From an uncultured Clostridium sp. (GTDB lineage: Bacteria > Bacillota > Clostridia > TANB77 > CAG-508), in contig CAOKRC010000003.1 of the NCBI GenBank assembly GCA_948471035.1, positions 49,976 to 113,975 on the forward strand: 64,000 bases of DNA, read 5' to 3'. The translations under genes were made by a program, and so were the position numbers. This document shows, piece after piece, positions 26,354 to 36,480 of this stretch; positions within the stretch are counted from its first letter, which is position 1; each line of letters starts with the position of its first letter. Below the pieces are notes generated by a model. The model was given only the letters and a program-made list of their open reading frames with translations. It ran no database searches and was not told the DNA's origin.

Positions 26354-29300
26354 ATGGTAAAAAGAATTTATGTACAAAAAAGACCAGGATTTGATGTAGA
26401 GGCAAAAGGAATATTAAAAGACTTACAAGAAAATCTACAAATAAAAGAACTAGAAGACGTAATCCTATTAAACAGATATGATGTATCAGGAATAGATGAA
26501 GAAACTTATGAAAAAGCAAAAAATACAGTATTCTCAGAACCACAAGTAGATATGTGTTTTGATGAAGAATATGATTTTGGAGAAAATAAAGTATTTGCAG
26601 TGGAATTCTTACCAGGGCAATTTGATCAAAGAGCATCATCACTTGCTGAATGTTTACAAATAATAAGTGCAGGAGAACGACCAATTGCAAAATCAGCAAA
26701 AGTATATGTACTAAAAGGTAAAATTACAGACATACAAGTAGAACAAATAAAAAAATACTTAATTAACTCAGTAGATTCGAGACTTGCAAGCTTAGATAAG
26801 CCAGAATTTTTAGAAGACAAAATGCAAGAACCAGAAGATGTAAAGACAATAGAAGGATTTATAAATATGACAGACGAAGATGCTAAAGAATTCTATGAAA
26901 AATATGGATTTGCAATGGATTTAGCAGATTTAAAATTCTGTCAAAAATACTTTAGAGATGAAGAAAAAAGAGATCCAACTATGACAGAAATGAAAATGAT
27001 AGATACATACTGGTCAGACCATTGTCGTCATACAACATTCCTTACAAAATTAGAAGTAATAGATATAAAATGGGATTTACTAAAAGAGATTTATGAAGAC
27101 TATATAGCATCAAGAAAATTTGTATATGAAGATAGAAAAAAAGACATATGTTTAATGGACGTTGCAACAATAGCAGCAAAAGAATTAAAAAAACGTGGAA
27201 TATTAAAAGATTTAGACGAATCAGAAGAAATAAATGCTTGTAGCATAAAAGCAAATATTATGGTAGATGGAAAAGAAGAAGAATACCTAATAATGTTCAA
27301 AAACGAAACACACAACCATCCAACAGAAATAGAGCCATTTGGTGGAGCCGCAACATGTCTAGGACGGAGCAATTCGTGATCCACTATCAGGAAGAGTATA
27401 TGTATACCAAGCAATGAGAGTAACAGGGTGTGGAGATCCAAGAGCGACTGTAGAAGAAACATTACCAAACAAATTACCACAAAGAAAATTAACAAATGAA
27501 GCAGCACGTGGATACTCATCATATGGAAACCAAATAGGACTTGCAACAGGGCAAGTAGCAGAAATATATCATCCGGGATATGTAGCAAAAAGATTAGAAA
27601 TAGGAGCATTAATAGGAGCAGCACCGTCAAAAAATGTAATAAGACTAAGACCAGAGCCAGGAGATAAAGTAATCCTACTTGGAGGAAGAACAGGAAGAGA
27701 TGGACTAGGAGGAGCAACAGGATCTTCAAAAGCACATACAAGTGCATCGCTAACAACATGTGGAGCAGAAGTACAAAAAGGAAATGCACCAGAAGAAAGA
27801 AAAATACAAAGATTATTTAGAAATGAAGAAGCAACAAAACTAATAAAAAGATGTAATGACTTTGGAGCAGGTGGAGTATCTGTTGCCGTAGGAGAACTAG
27901 CAGATGGACTTATAATAAATTTAGATAAAGTATCTAAAAAATATGAAGGACTAGATGGAACAGAACTTGCAATATCAGAATCACAAGAAAGAATGGCAGT
28001 TGTTGTAAGAGCTGATGATGTAGAAAAATTTGAAAAACTTGCAAGCAAAGAAAATATAGAAACAAGTGTAGTAGCAGATGTAGTAGAAGACCCAAGAGTA
28101 AAAATGTATTGGAGAGGAAAACTTATAGTAGATATAAGTCGTGAATTCTTAGATACAAACGGAGTGACAAAAAAAGCAGAAGTACAAATAAATAGACCAG
28201 ATGGATTAGAAGAATATTTCGCAGAAACAAGAAACGTGGAAGAAATTAGTAATTCTAGTTCTACTGAAAAACAAGAAAATTGCTTTAAATCAAATGGAAT
28301 TAATTGCCTTAAAGCAAATAAATGGAAAAAAGTAATTTCTAGCTTAAACTGTGCTTCACAAAAAGGGTTAGTAGAAAGATTTGATAGCACAATAGGAGCT
28401 GGAACAGTACTTATGCCATTTGGTGGAAAATACCAGCTAACACCAGCGGAAAGTATGTGTGCAAGAATTCCAACATTAAATGGATACACAAATATGGGAA
28501 CAATAATGTCATATGGATATGACCCTTATCTTGCAGAAATAAGTCCATTTCATGGTGCAGTATTTGCAGTAATAGATTCACTTACAAAATATGTAGCTTG
28601 TGGAGGAGATTATAAAAAAGCATGGTTAACATTCCAAGAATATTTTGAAAAACTAAAGAGTGAACCTACAAGATGGGGAAAACCTTTAGCTGCATTACTT
28701 GGAGCATATTTAGTACAAGAAAAACTATCTATTGTAGCAATAGGAGGAAAAGACAGTATGTCAGGTTCATATAATGAACTAGATGTACCACCAACACTTG
28801 TATCATTCTGTGTAGGAACAGTAGATGTAAATAAAGTAGTATCAAATGAATTTAAAAAAGCAGGTTCAAAAGTATATATATTAAACACTAAATATACTAA
28901 AGATTTCTTACCAGACTTTGAAAACTTAAAAGAAAATTATGAAACAATTCATAATCTAATAGAAGAAGGAAAAGTATTATCAGTTGCTACAGTAAGACAA
29001 TATGGAATAGCAGATACCATAAGTAAGATGTGCTTTGGAAACAAAATAGGATTTGAATTTAAAGTGGATAAATGCCTATTCAAGCCACGTTATGGAACTT
29101 TTATAATTGAATCACAAGAAGAATTAAACATAGATAAATTAGAGCTTTTAGGAAATACAATAAGCGAAAAAGAAATAAAAATATCTAACAATGAAAAATT
29201 AGACCTAGAAGAATTAATAAAATTATGGGAAGAACCACTAGAAATTGTATTCCCAACACATGCAGAGGTAGGGACAGGCCCTGTGTCTGCCCAAACAGAA

Positions 29301-30152
29301 AACATATTAAGCGATAAAAAATGCAATATAGTATCACAAATAAAAATAGCAAAACCACGAGTATTTATACCAATATTCCCAGGGACAAACTGTGAATACG
29401 ACTTAGGTAAAGCATTTGAAGATGCAGGAGCCATAGTTAATACAAGTGTATTTAGGAACTTAAAACCTGAACATATAGAAGAATCGATAGAAGAATTTAG
29501 AGAACAAATAAATAAAGCACAAATAATTATGCTACCAGGAGGATTTAGTGCAGGAGATGAACCAGATGGTTCAGGAAAATTCATTGCATCAGTATTTAGA
29601 AATGCTAAAGTAACAGATGCAATACATAAGCATTTAAATGAACAAGATGGATTAATGTTAGGAATATGTAATGGATTCCAAGCATTAATAAAACTAGGAC
29701 TACTTCCATATGGAAAAATTCAAGATATGAATGACACAATGCCAACATTAACATTTAATAATATAGCAAGACATCAATCAAAACTAGTAAATACAAAAGT
29801 AGTATCAAAACTATCACCATGGTTTAGTAAAGTAACCTTAGGAGAAGAATTTGTAATTCCAATATCACACGGAGAAGGAAAATTCGTAGCAAACGAAGAA
29901 ACAATGAAAGAACTAATAAAAAACGGACAAATAGCAACACAATACGTAGACCTAGAAGGAAATGCAAGTATGGATATAGCATTTAACCCAAATGGTTCAG
30001 TATATGCAGTAGAAGGAATAACAAGTAAAGATGGAAGAATATTAGGAAAAATGGGACATTCAGAAAGAAGCTATAGAAGAGATATTCTAAAAAATGTACC
30101 AGGAAATAAAGACCAAAAAATATTTATGTCAGGTGTAGAATATTATAATTAG
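26354..30152 (+). CDS. purL: Phosphoribosylformylglycinamidine synthase (fused large form); one CGG +1 shift
   Basis: 1265 residues: an FGAM synthase with synthetase part and a C-terminal glutamine amidotransferase domain in one chain (PGGFSAGDEPDG, then the nucleophile Cys in GICNGFQAL, with His in ISHGEGKF). CGGA at 27365 is in frame, and reading C-GGA as Gly restores the conserved CLGGAIRDPLSGR. The plain frame stops four codons later. Two unusual insertions are in frame: a REP-like hairpin at 29268-29292 (coding VGTGPVSAQ) and a hairpin-forming Ser/Asn-rich linker at about 28241-28340. It converts FGAR to FGAM using glutamine and ATP. GGAGG precedes the start. Confidence 0.95.
29268..29292. 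repeat. REP-like hairpin, copy c, inside purL
   Basis: GTAGGGACAGGCCC followed by TGTGTCTGCCC, one base different from the intergenic copies. It is read through in frame within the purL coding sequence. Confidence 0.8.
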
Positions 30153-30158
30153 AAAAAT

Positions 30159-30183
30159 GTAGGGGCAGGCCCTGTGTCTGCCC
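30159..30183. repeat. REP-like hairpin, copy d (purL-purB gap)
   Basis: The same 25-base unit, six bases past the purL stop and 25 bases before purB. Confidence 0.8.
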
Positions 30184-30208
30184 TTAATGGAAGGAATGTT
30201 ATTAAGCT

Positions 30209-31643
30209 ATGGAAAAAGAAATATATGTAACCCCACTCGCAGGGAGATATGCAAGTAAAGAAATGAATAAAATCTGGTCAAGTGATACAAAATATAGTAC
30301 TTGGAGAAAACTATGGATAGCACTTGCTGAAACTGAAAAAGAATTAGGAATAAATATTACAGAAGAGCAAATAAACGAAATGAAACAAAATGTAGAAAAC
30401 ATAGATTATGAAATAGTTTCAAAAAGAGAAGCAGAATGTAGACATGATGTTATGAGCCATGTGTATGAGTTTGGAATAAAATGTCCAAGTGCAAAACCAA
30501 TAATACACTTAGGAGCAACATCTTGCTATGTAACAGATAATACAGATGTAATCTTAATGCGTGAAGCACTAAAGCTAGTAAGACAAAAATTAGTGTTAGT
30601 AATTAGTAATTTAAAAGAATTTGCATTAAAAAATAAAGATGTAACCTGTTTAGGATATACACATTTCCAACCAGCACAATTAACAACCGTTGGAAAAAGA
30701 GCAACACTATGGTTACAAGACCTATTAGAAGACTTAGAAGAATTAGATTTTGTAATAGACAATATGAAATTACTTGGATGTAAAGGAACAACAGGAACTC
30801 GGGGAAAGCTTTATGAAACTATTTAAGGATGAAGAAAAAGTAAACAAAATAGATGGTAGTATTGCAGAAAAAATGGGATTTAGTAAAGTATATCATGTAT
30901 CAGGACAAACATATACAAGAAAACTAGATTCAAGAGTATTAAATGTACTATCAAGTATAGCACAAAGTGCGTCAAAATTTGCAAATGATATGAGATTATT
31001 ACAACACGAAAAAGAATTAGAAGAACCATTCGAAAAATCACAAATAGGATCATCAGCAATGGCATATAAAAGAAATCCAATGAGAAGTGAAAGAATAAAC
31101 TCACTATCAAGACATGTAATAGTACTTAGTCATGACCCTGCAATAACAGCTGCTACACAATGGCTAGAAAGAACATTAGATGACTCAGCAAATAAAAGAA
31201 TCTGTGTACCAGAAAGTTTCTTAGCAATAGATGCAATATTAATTTTATATGCCAACATCACATCAAATATTGTAGTATATGAAAATGTAATAAAAACTAA
31301 TATGATGCAAGAATTACCATTTATGGGAACAGAAGAAATAATAATGAATGCCGTATTAAAAGGTGGAGATAGACAAGAACTACACGAAAAAATACGTGTA
31401 TATTCAATGGAAGCAGGAAGAGAAGTTAAAGAATTTGGAAGACCAAATGACTTAGTAAAAAGAATTGCAAATGATCCATCATTTGGATTAACAGAAGAAG
31501 AAATAATGAATGCCCTAAACCCAGACAACTTATGTGGAAGAGCACCTAAACAAGTAGAAAACTTCATAGAAACAGCAGTAAATCCAGTGCTTGAAAAATA
31601 TGGAGATTTAATAAAAGATATAAAAGTAGAAGTAAATGTATAG
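30209..31643 (+). CDS. purB: Adenylosuccinate lyase; one CGG +1 shift
   Basis: 477 residues, of the fumarase/aspartase superfamily and the subclass resembling the animal enzyme. The mobile catalytic loop is visible as [16 protein letters not shown] (about 283-298). CGGG at 30800 is in frame after GTTGT. Reading C-GGG as Gly gives [13 protein letters not shown] and joins the two halves; plain reading stops eight codons later. Relatives usually have GTTGTQASF here, so the predicted Gly replaces a conserved Gln, the one site where the glycine is not what the family leads one to expect. It cleaves SAICAR and adenylosuccinate. GGAAGG precedes the start at a rather long distance. Confidence 0.93.
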
Positions 31644-31648
31644 AATTA

Positions 31649-31677
31649 TTGATAAATTGTAATACAAATGATAAAAT
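31649..31677 (+). promoter_or_regulatory. Promoter of antisense RNA, type I TA-like locus 1
   Basis: TTGATA, 17-bp spacer, TAAAAT. It points at the 3' end of the small minus-strand gene at 31705-31875. Confidence 0.65.
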
Positions 31678-31683
31678 ATAAAT

Positions 31684-31765
31684 AAAGAGCAAGGGGCAGA
31701 ACCCTTACTCATGAATGTTGGTTTTGGAAGTTTCCTGTGGTGTAATGGAAACTTCTAATTTTTCT
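31684..31765 (+). ncRNA. Candidate antisense RNA (about 80 nt), locus 1
   Basis: Bounded by the promoter at 31649-31677 and by the terminator hairpin GAAGTTTCC/GGAAACTTC at 31727-31755 followed by a T-rich tail. It overlaps the last 60 bases of the coding region of the small hydrophobic protein on the other strand. This is the usual convergent layout of type I antitoxin RNAs. No expression evidence is available. Confidence 0.6.
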
Positions 31766-31875
31766 TTTGTAATATGTATATAGTAATTTGAAATACTAGC
31801 AAAGCCAATAATTAATGCAATACCAATACAAATACAGATAATTAGAAATCCCAGACTAATATAAGTAAGTTCCAT
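31705..31875 (-). CDS. Small hydrophobic membrane peptide, type I toxin-like, locus 1
   Basis: 56 residues beginning MELTYISLGF, with one strongly hydrophobic helix (about 6-28) and a polar tail (KEKLEVS...). The start is fixed by TAGGAGGTGATAG, a near-perfect ribosome site. It is paralogous in start, helix and tail to the peptide at 57303-57464 (MELCIGVSLV). Each lies over a converging short RNA unit. Small single-helix peptides with convergent antisense RNA are typical type I toxins (for example the TxpA/BsrG kind) that damage the membrane when over-expressed. The toxin role is inferred from architecture only. Confidence 0.65.
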   Translation of the reverse strand: MELTYISLGFLIICICIGIALIIGFASISNYYIHITKEKLEVSITPQETSKTNIHE

Positions 31876-32054
31876 TCTATCACCTCCTAAGATGCATTAT
31901 ACTAACAGTTGTATCTAGCAACTGCGAGTCTCATACAACCAAGATGAATAGTGATATTCCAACAACAAAAACATCATAACAGAACAAATACAAAAAGCAA
32001 CATTAAATTGTCAAAAAAGAAGAAATAAATTAGATTTATTTCTTCTTTTAATAA

Positions 32055-32903
32055 CTAAAATTCTTTTCCAGTTAATTTCTCATAAGCTTCAATATATTTG
32101 GCTCTTGTTGTATTAATAACATCTTCAGGAATTGGAGTAGGATTTTCAGCATCCCATTTATTTTCCTTTAACCAATCTCTCATATATTGTTTATCGAAAC
32201 TCTTTTGTCCTCTACCAATTTCGTAATCAGAAGCAGGCCAAAATCTACTAGAGTCTGGAGTTAAAACTTCATCACCTAAAACCAAATCACCATTTTCATC
32301 TAAACCAAATTCAAACTTAGTATCTGCAATAATAATACCTTTTGTAGCAGCATATTCAGCACATTTAGAATAAATTTCTATAGCAGTATCCCTAACTTTT
32401 GTAGCAAGTTCCTCACCAATCAATTTGCAAGTTTCTTCAAAACTAATATTTTCATCATGTCCCTCTAAAGCTTTTGTTGAAGGAGTAAAAATTGGTTCAG
32501 TAAGTTTTTCAGATTCTTGTAATCCAGCTGGTAATTTAATACCACAAACAGTACCATTTTCTTTATAACTCTTCCATCCAGAACCTGTAATATATCCTCT
32601 TACAATACATTCAATAGGAAGCATTTTTAGCTTCTTTACAAGCATACTTCTACCTTCAAACTCTGAACCTTTAAATTCTTCTGGAAATTCACTTGTATTA
32701 GTTGAAATAATATGATTTTTTACAAAATCCTTTGTATAATCAAACCAAAACTCAGAAATTTTATTTAAAATTTTACCTTTATCAGGCACTGGATTTGGTA
32801 AAATAACATCAAAAGCAGAAATTCTATCAGAAACAACAAGCATAAGTTTGTCAGCATCTACTTCATAGATTTCACGAACTTTACCACTACTAATTTTTTT
32901 CAT
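32055..32903 (-). CDS. purC: SAICAR synthetase
   Basis: 282 residues, with SGKVREIYEV at the N-terminus (ATP-binding), VSDRISAFDVILP, CIVRGYITGSGW and DTKFEFGLD, all typical of PurC. It ligates aspartate to CAIR. It is preceded closely by purE on the same strand (20 bp), forming purE-purC. Start after AAAGGGG. The length is slightly longer than the E. coli type and matches the eukaryote/Bacteroides-like form. Confidence 0.95.
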   Translation of the reverse strand: MKKISSGKVREIYEVDADKLMLVVSDRISAFDVILPNPVPDKGKILNKISEFWFDYTKDFVKNHIISTNTSEFPEEFKGSEFEGRSMLVKKLKMLPIECIVRGYITGSGWKSYKENGTVCGIKLPAGLQESEKLTEPIFTPSTKALEGHDENISFEETCKLIGEELATKVRDTAIEIYSKCAEYAATKGIIIADTKFEFGLDENGDLVLGDEVLTPDSSRFWPASDYEIGRGQKSFDKQYMRDWLKENKWDAENPTPIPEDVINTTRAKYIEAYEKLTGKEF

Positions 32904-32923
32904 TATAAAAACCCCTTTTCTTT

Positions 32924-33445
32924 TTACATTTGTTCTAAATAACCTGCATAACCTAAATCTTGTAATTTTTCATCTTTTTTTGTTACAGCATCTTTTAAAG
33001 AAGCTTTAAAGTCAGCAAGTTTAGATTTTACATTTTCATCAGCTACAGCTAAAATAGAAGCGGCAAGAATTGCAGCATTTTTTGCTCCGTTAATAGCAAC
33101 TGTAGCAACAGGAATTCCTGAAGGCATTTGAACAATAGAATATAAAGAATCTACTCCGCTTAAAGTCTTTGTATGAATAGGAATACCGATTACAGGAACA
33201 GTTGGAACCATGGCAGCAAATACACCAGGTAAATGAGCAGCACCACCAGCACCTGCAATAATAACCTTAACACCATTTTCTTTTAAATTTTCTGCATATT
33301 CCATTGCCTTTTCAGGAGTTCTGTGCACAGATAAAATTTTCATCTCATATGAAATTCCCATATCCTCTAAAAATTTTGCAGCATCTTTCATAACGGTAAG
33401 ATCTGAATCACTACCCATAATAATAGAAATATCAAATTTATTCAT
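32924..33445 (-). CDS. purE: N5-carboxyaminoimidazole ribonucleotide mutase
   Basis: 173 residues of class I PurE, with MGSDSDL near the start, LSVHRTPE with the catalytic His (about 42), and GAGGAAHLPG. It rearranges N5-CAIR to CAIR. It is the first gene of purE-purC, with AAGGAGGA before the start and a promoter at 33508-33536. No purK is in the window. Confidence 0.95.
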   Translation of the reverse strand: MNKFDISIIMGSDSDLTVMKDAAKFLEDMGISYEMKILSVHRTPEKAMEYAENLKENGVKVIIAGAGGAAHLPGVFAAMVPTVPVIGIPIHTKTLSGVDSLYSIVQMPSGIPVATVAINGAKNAAILAASILAVADENVKSKLADFKASLKDAVTKKDEKLQDLGYAGYLEQM

Positions 33446-33507
33446 TAAAAATCCTCCTTAGTACAAATCCAACTTTAATAGATTTGTAAATATTTAAATT
33501 TAAAGTT

Positions 33508-33536
33508 ATTATAGCATTTATGTAGAAATTTGTCAG
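33508..33536 (-). promoter_or_regulatory. Promoter of purE-purC
   Basis: On the minus strand: CTGACA, 17-bp spacer, TATAAT, about 65 bp upstream of the purE start. Confidence 0.75.
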
Positions 33537-33653
33537 TATTTTTGTAAATGTTTATTTAAAATTTATAAATTTACTAAAAATTATATTTACAAATACATAG
33601 CAATTTATGTTATGATATAATAACATAAATAAATATAAGGAGCAACAAATAAT

Positions 33654-34207
33654 ATGAAAATTGGAATAGACATAGATGATGTTATAACAAACACATCAGA
33701 AAAAATAAAAGAATACTTATATAAATACGAAAAAAGCGGAGATGGAATTAAACATATTGTAGAAGTAATGAGAGGAGAAAGTTCTACTCAAAATATAAAA
33801 ACTTCTTTAATGAATATATGAGTGAAATATTTTCTTGTGTAACAATAAAAGAAAATGCAAAAGAAGTTATTGAGAGATTAATAAACAATGGACATGAAAT
33901 TATATTAATAACTTCAAGAGGAGAAGAAAGATTTAAAAACTCTAAAGAGACTACTTTAGAATATTTAAAAAATCACAATATATCATATTCACAAATTATA
34001 TTGGATTCATTAGATAAACAGATAGCTTGTAAAGAGAACAATATTGATATTATGATAGATGATTCTGTAAAAACATGTGAACTAGTAAATATGACTGGAA
34101 TAAAAACAATTGTATATACTTCAGAAATTAATAAAAATATTAGTACTAATATAAAAAGAGTTGAAAATTGGTTAGAATTAGAAAAAGAGATAAATAAAAA
34201 TAATTAA
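33654..34207 (+). pseudogene. 5'-nucleotidase-like HAD protein, broken by an A-run frameshift
   Basis: The first part begins MKIGIDIDDVI, the DxD nucleophile motif of HAD phosphatases of the 5'(3')-deoxyribonucleotidase type. The second part has ITSRGEE and DDSVKTCE, the later HAD motifs. The frame breaks near 33797-33801 in a run of five A: one extra A would give IKNFFNEYMSEIF and a 184-residue protein. This is a minus-one type break and involves no CGG, so it differs from the recoded genes. It could be a real mutation, a sequencing error or transcriptional slippage. AAGGAGCAA precedes the start. Confidence 0.75.
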
Positions 34208-34279
34208 ATGTAAAATAGAAATTTGATTTTAAAAACCTTGTAGCATAATGTGGAATTGATACATATTATGTAATGCGAG

Positions 34280-35086
34280 GTGAAAAAATTGGATTGGTTT
34301 GAAAATTTAAACCCAGTGTTACAAACACTACTTGCAACAACATTTACTTGGGGAGTAACAGCATTAGGAGCATTAATGGTATGTTTCTTCAAAGAAATGA
34401 ATAAAAAGGTACTAGATACGATTTTAGGATTTTCAGCAGGAGTAATGATTGCAGCTTCATTTTGGTCGCTAATAGCACCTGCACTAGATTTATCTTTAGA
34501 ACTTGGATACATAGAGTGGCTTTTACCAGCAATAGGATTCACTCTAGGTGGGATATTTGTACTATTATCCGATAAATTTTTAGATAAAGCATTAAAAACT
34601 AAAAAAAGTTTAAGAAGTGCAGCATCACTAAAAAGGAGTATACTACTAGTATCAGCAATTACAATTCATAACATACCAGAAGGAATGGCAATAGGAGTTG
34701 CATTTGGTGGAATAGCAAGTGGAGTACCAGGAATGACACTAATTGGAGCAATAATGCTTGCATTAGGAATAGGAATACAAAACTTCCCAGAAGGAGCAGC
34801 AGTATCACTTCCATTAAGAAGTGAAGGATATTCAAGATTTAAAAGTTTCATGCTAGGTCAGGCATCAGCATTAGTTGAGATAGTGGCAGGAATAATAGGT
34901 GCAGTATTAGTGATATATATAAGAAGTATGTTACCATTATTATTAGCATTTGCAGCAGGAGCAATGATAGTAGTTGTTGCCAGAGAACTACTACCAGAAT
35001 CAGTAAAGAATAATAAAAACTTATCAACATTAGGATTAATAGCAGGATTTATTTTAATGATGGTATTAGATGTTGCTTTGGGATAG
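34280..35086 (+). CDS. ZIP-family divalent metal transporter
   Basis: 268 residues with about eight membrane helices. The metal-site motifs of ZIP carriers are visible: HNIPEG near residue 132 in helix IV and NFPEGAA near 168 in helix V. It probably imports zinc or a similar ion. The reading frame opens at GTG 34280, but GAGGTGA is placed better for the TTG at 34289, so the true start may be three codons later. It is flanked by strong terminators downstream. Confidence 0.92.
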   Translation: MKKLDWFENLNPVLQTLLATTFTWGVTALGALMVCFFKEMNKKVLDTILGFSAGVMIAASFWSLIAPALDLSLELGYIEWLLPAIGFTLGGIFVLLSDKFLDKALKTKKSLRSAASLKRSILLVSAITIHNIPEGMAIGVAFGGIASGVPGMTLIGAIMLALGIGIQNFPEGAAVSLPLRSEGYSRFKSFMLGQASALVEIVAGIIGAVLVIYIRSMLPLLLAFAAGAMIVVVARELLPESVKNNKNLSTLGLIAGFILMMVLDVALG

Positions 35087-35104
35087 AAAACTAAAAAATA
35101 AGAA

Positions 35105-35136
35105 AAACGAGGATTTAAAATAAATTCCTCGTTTCT
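35105..35136 (+). terminator. Terminator after the ZIP transporter
   Basis: AAACGAGGA/TCCTCGTTT stem, followed by a T-rich stretch. Confidence 0.85.
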
Positions 35137-35164
35137 TATTACAAGTAAATAGCTAGTCTTATTA

Positions 35165-35210
35165 AAAAGATGTAATTGTTTATATATTAATATAAACAAT
35201 TACATCTTTT
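35165..35210. terminator. Long perfect palindrome, likely bidirectional terminator
   Basis: Two 21-base arms, exactly complementary, starting AAAAGATGTAATTG and separated by ATTA. It is A-rich on one side and T-rich on the other. Confidence 0.75.
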
Positions 35211-35328
35211 AATTATCTTTTGATAAATTTTTTATGTAAATGCATTGGCATTATTCTTAAATCGGTATAAAATAAAAATGTAAAACATATTATTCTTAAT
35301 ACGGAACAATACGAAAAGGAGGATGTAA

Positions 35329-36480
35329 ATGGGATACTTAACAGCAAAACAATTTTCAAAAATATGGGGAATAACAGAAAGAAGAATAATAAAACTATGT
35401 AGTGAAAATAGAATTAGTGGAGCAATAAAAAAAGGAATGGTATGGGAAATACCTGAAGGAACCATTAAACCATCAGATAAAAGAAGTAATATTTATAAAT
35501 ATATTAACATACAAAAAAGAATAATGATTGTAAATGTAGAAGAAGAACTTAAGGAGTATTTATTAGAATTAATAAAAAAAGAGGGATACATAGCAGACTT
35601 TTGTGACATAAGAGTAAATTTAGATGAAGTATCAAAATATTATGAAGGTCTTATATATTTTCAGGCAAACAATATAGATAAAAATGAAGAACAATTTATA
35701 ATAAACTTTTTTAATAAATTAAATTCAGAATCCAGTATAGTAATTGTAGATTATAATAATAAAAACAGAAATGAAATAGAAGAAAAGCTAGCAAAAAAAC
35801 TAAGAAATGAAATTGGAGCAAGAATAAACACATTAATTTTAGATATAAAAAAATATAAAGATATTCTAATTAATTATAATGAGATAGCACAAGATATATT
35901 AAATTTGCTAACAAAACTAGAAAATACAACAGGAACAGCGATAAAAACAGATGGAGGAAAAATAGAATTTAATAAAAACGGAAGAACTGATAATTTAGGA
36001 ACAGGAGAATTCTATAAAGCAATAAACAATTATTTTAAGAAATTAAATAAAGAATCACATTTATGGTGTGCATCGACAATGCTAGAAGATGAATGGACAG
36101 AATCACCACAAGAAATGAAATTTAGATTGATAAACTTAGAAGCAGCAAATAGGGGAGTTAATGTAGAAAGAATATTTATATTTAGCAAAAATAAAATAAA
36201 AGAATTTAAAAATAATAAAACATTAAAAATATATATGCAAAGCAATATAAAAACACTATTTGTAGACTATGACGAAATAATAAAAAAAGCTCCTAAATTA
36301 TTAAAAATAGTTGATAATGGATGGGATGGAATCGATAAAAGTACATTAATAGTGGACTTGACAGAAGAAAGTAACGAAAGAGGATATATATCTAAAAATA
36401 CAAAAGAAGTAATAAAAGCATATAACTGTTTCCAAGAATTAAAAAAATATTCAAAGGATTTGAAGGAGGTTTTGAAATGA
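35329..36480 (+). CDS. Unknown protein with N-terminal excisionase/MerR-like helix-turn-helix
   Basis: 383 residues. The first 45 (LTAKQFSKIWGITERRI...ENRISGAIKKG) match the small winged helix of excisionase-like proteins. The remaining roughly 330 residues are unrecognised, with alternating alpha/beta sequence (KRIMIVNVEEEL, SSIVIVDYNN) and a second part containing LWCASTMLEDEW and FLIFSK-like strands. It may be a DNA-binding regulator fused to a sensor or nuclease-like domain. Its stop overlaps the start of the acetyltransferase gene (ATGA), so they are coupled. GGAGGA ribosome site. Confidence 0.7.
   Translation: MGYLTAKQFSKIWGITERRIIKLCSENRISGAIKKGMVWEIPEGTIKPSDKRSNIYKYINIQKRIMIVNVEEELKEYLLELIKKEGYIADFCDIRVNLDEVSKYYEGLIYFQANNIDKNEEQFIINFFNKLNSESSIVIVDYNNKNRNEIEEKLAKKLRNEIGARINTLILDIKKYKDILINYNEIAQDILNLLTKLENTTGTAIKTDGGKIEFNKNGRTDNLGTGEFYKAINNYFKKLNKESHLWCASTMLEDEWTESPQEMKFRLINLEAANRGVNVERIFIFSKNKIKEFKNNKTLKIYMQSNIKTLFVDYDEIIKKAPKLLKIVDNGWDGIDKSTLIVDLTEESNERGYISKNTKEVIKAYNCFQELKKYSKDLKEVLK

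Noticed and set aside
19890-30183. CRISPR array from the repeated 25-base unit
   Set aside because: The copies are kilobases apart, self-complementary and lack spacers; they are dispersed REP-like hairpins.
33735-33745. GCGGAG in the nucleotidase gene as a CGG shift site
   Set aside because: The triplet is out of frame (AGC GGA), and the gene needs a shift in the other direction further downstream.
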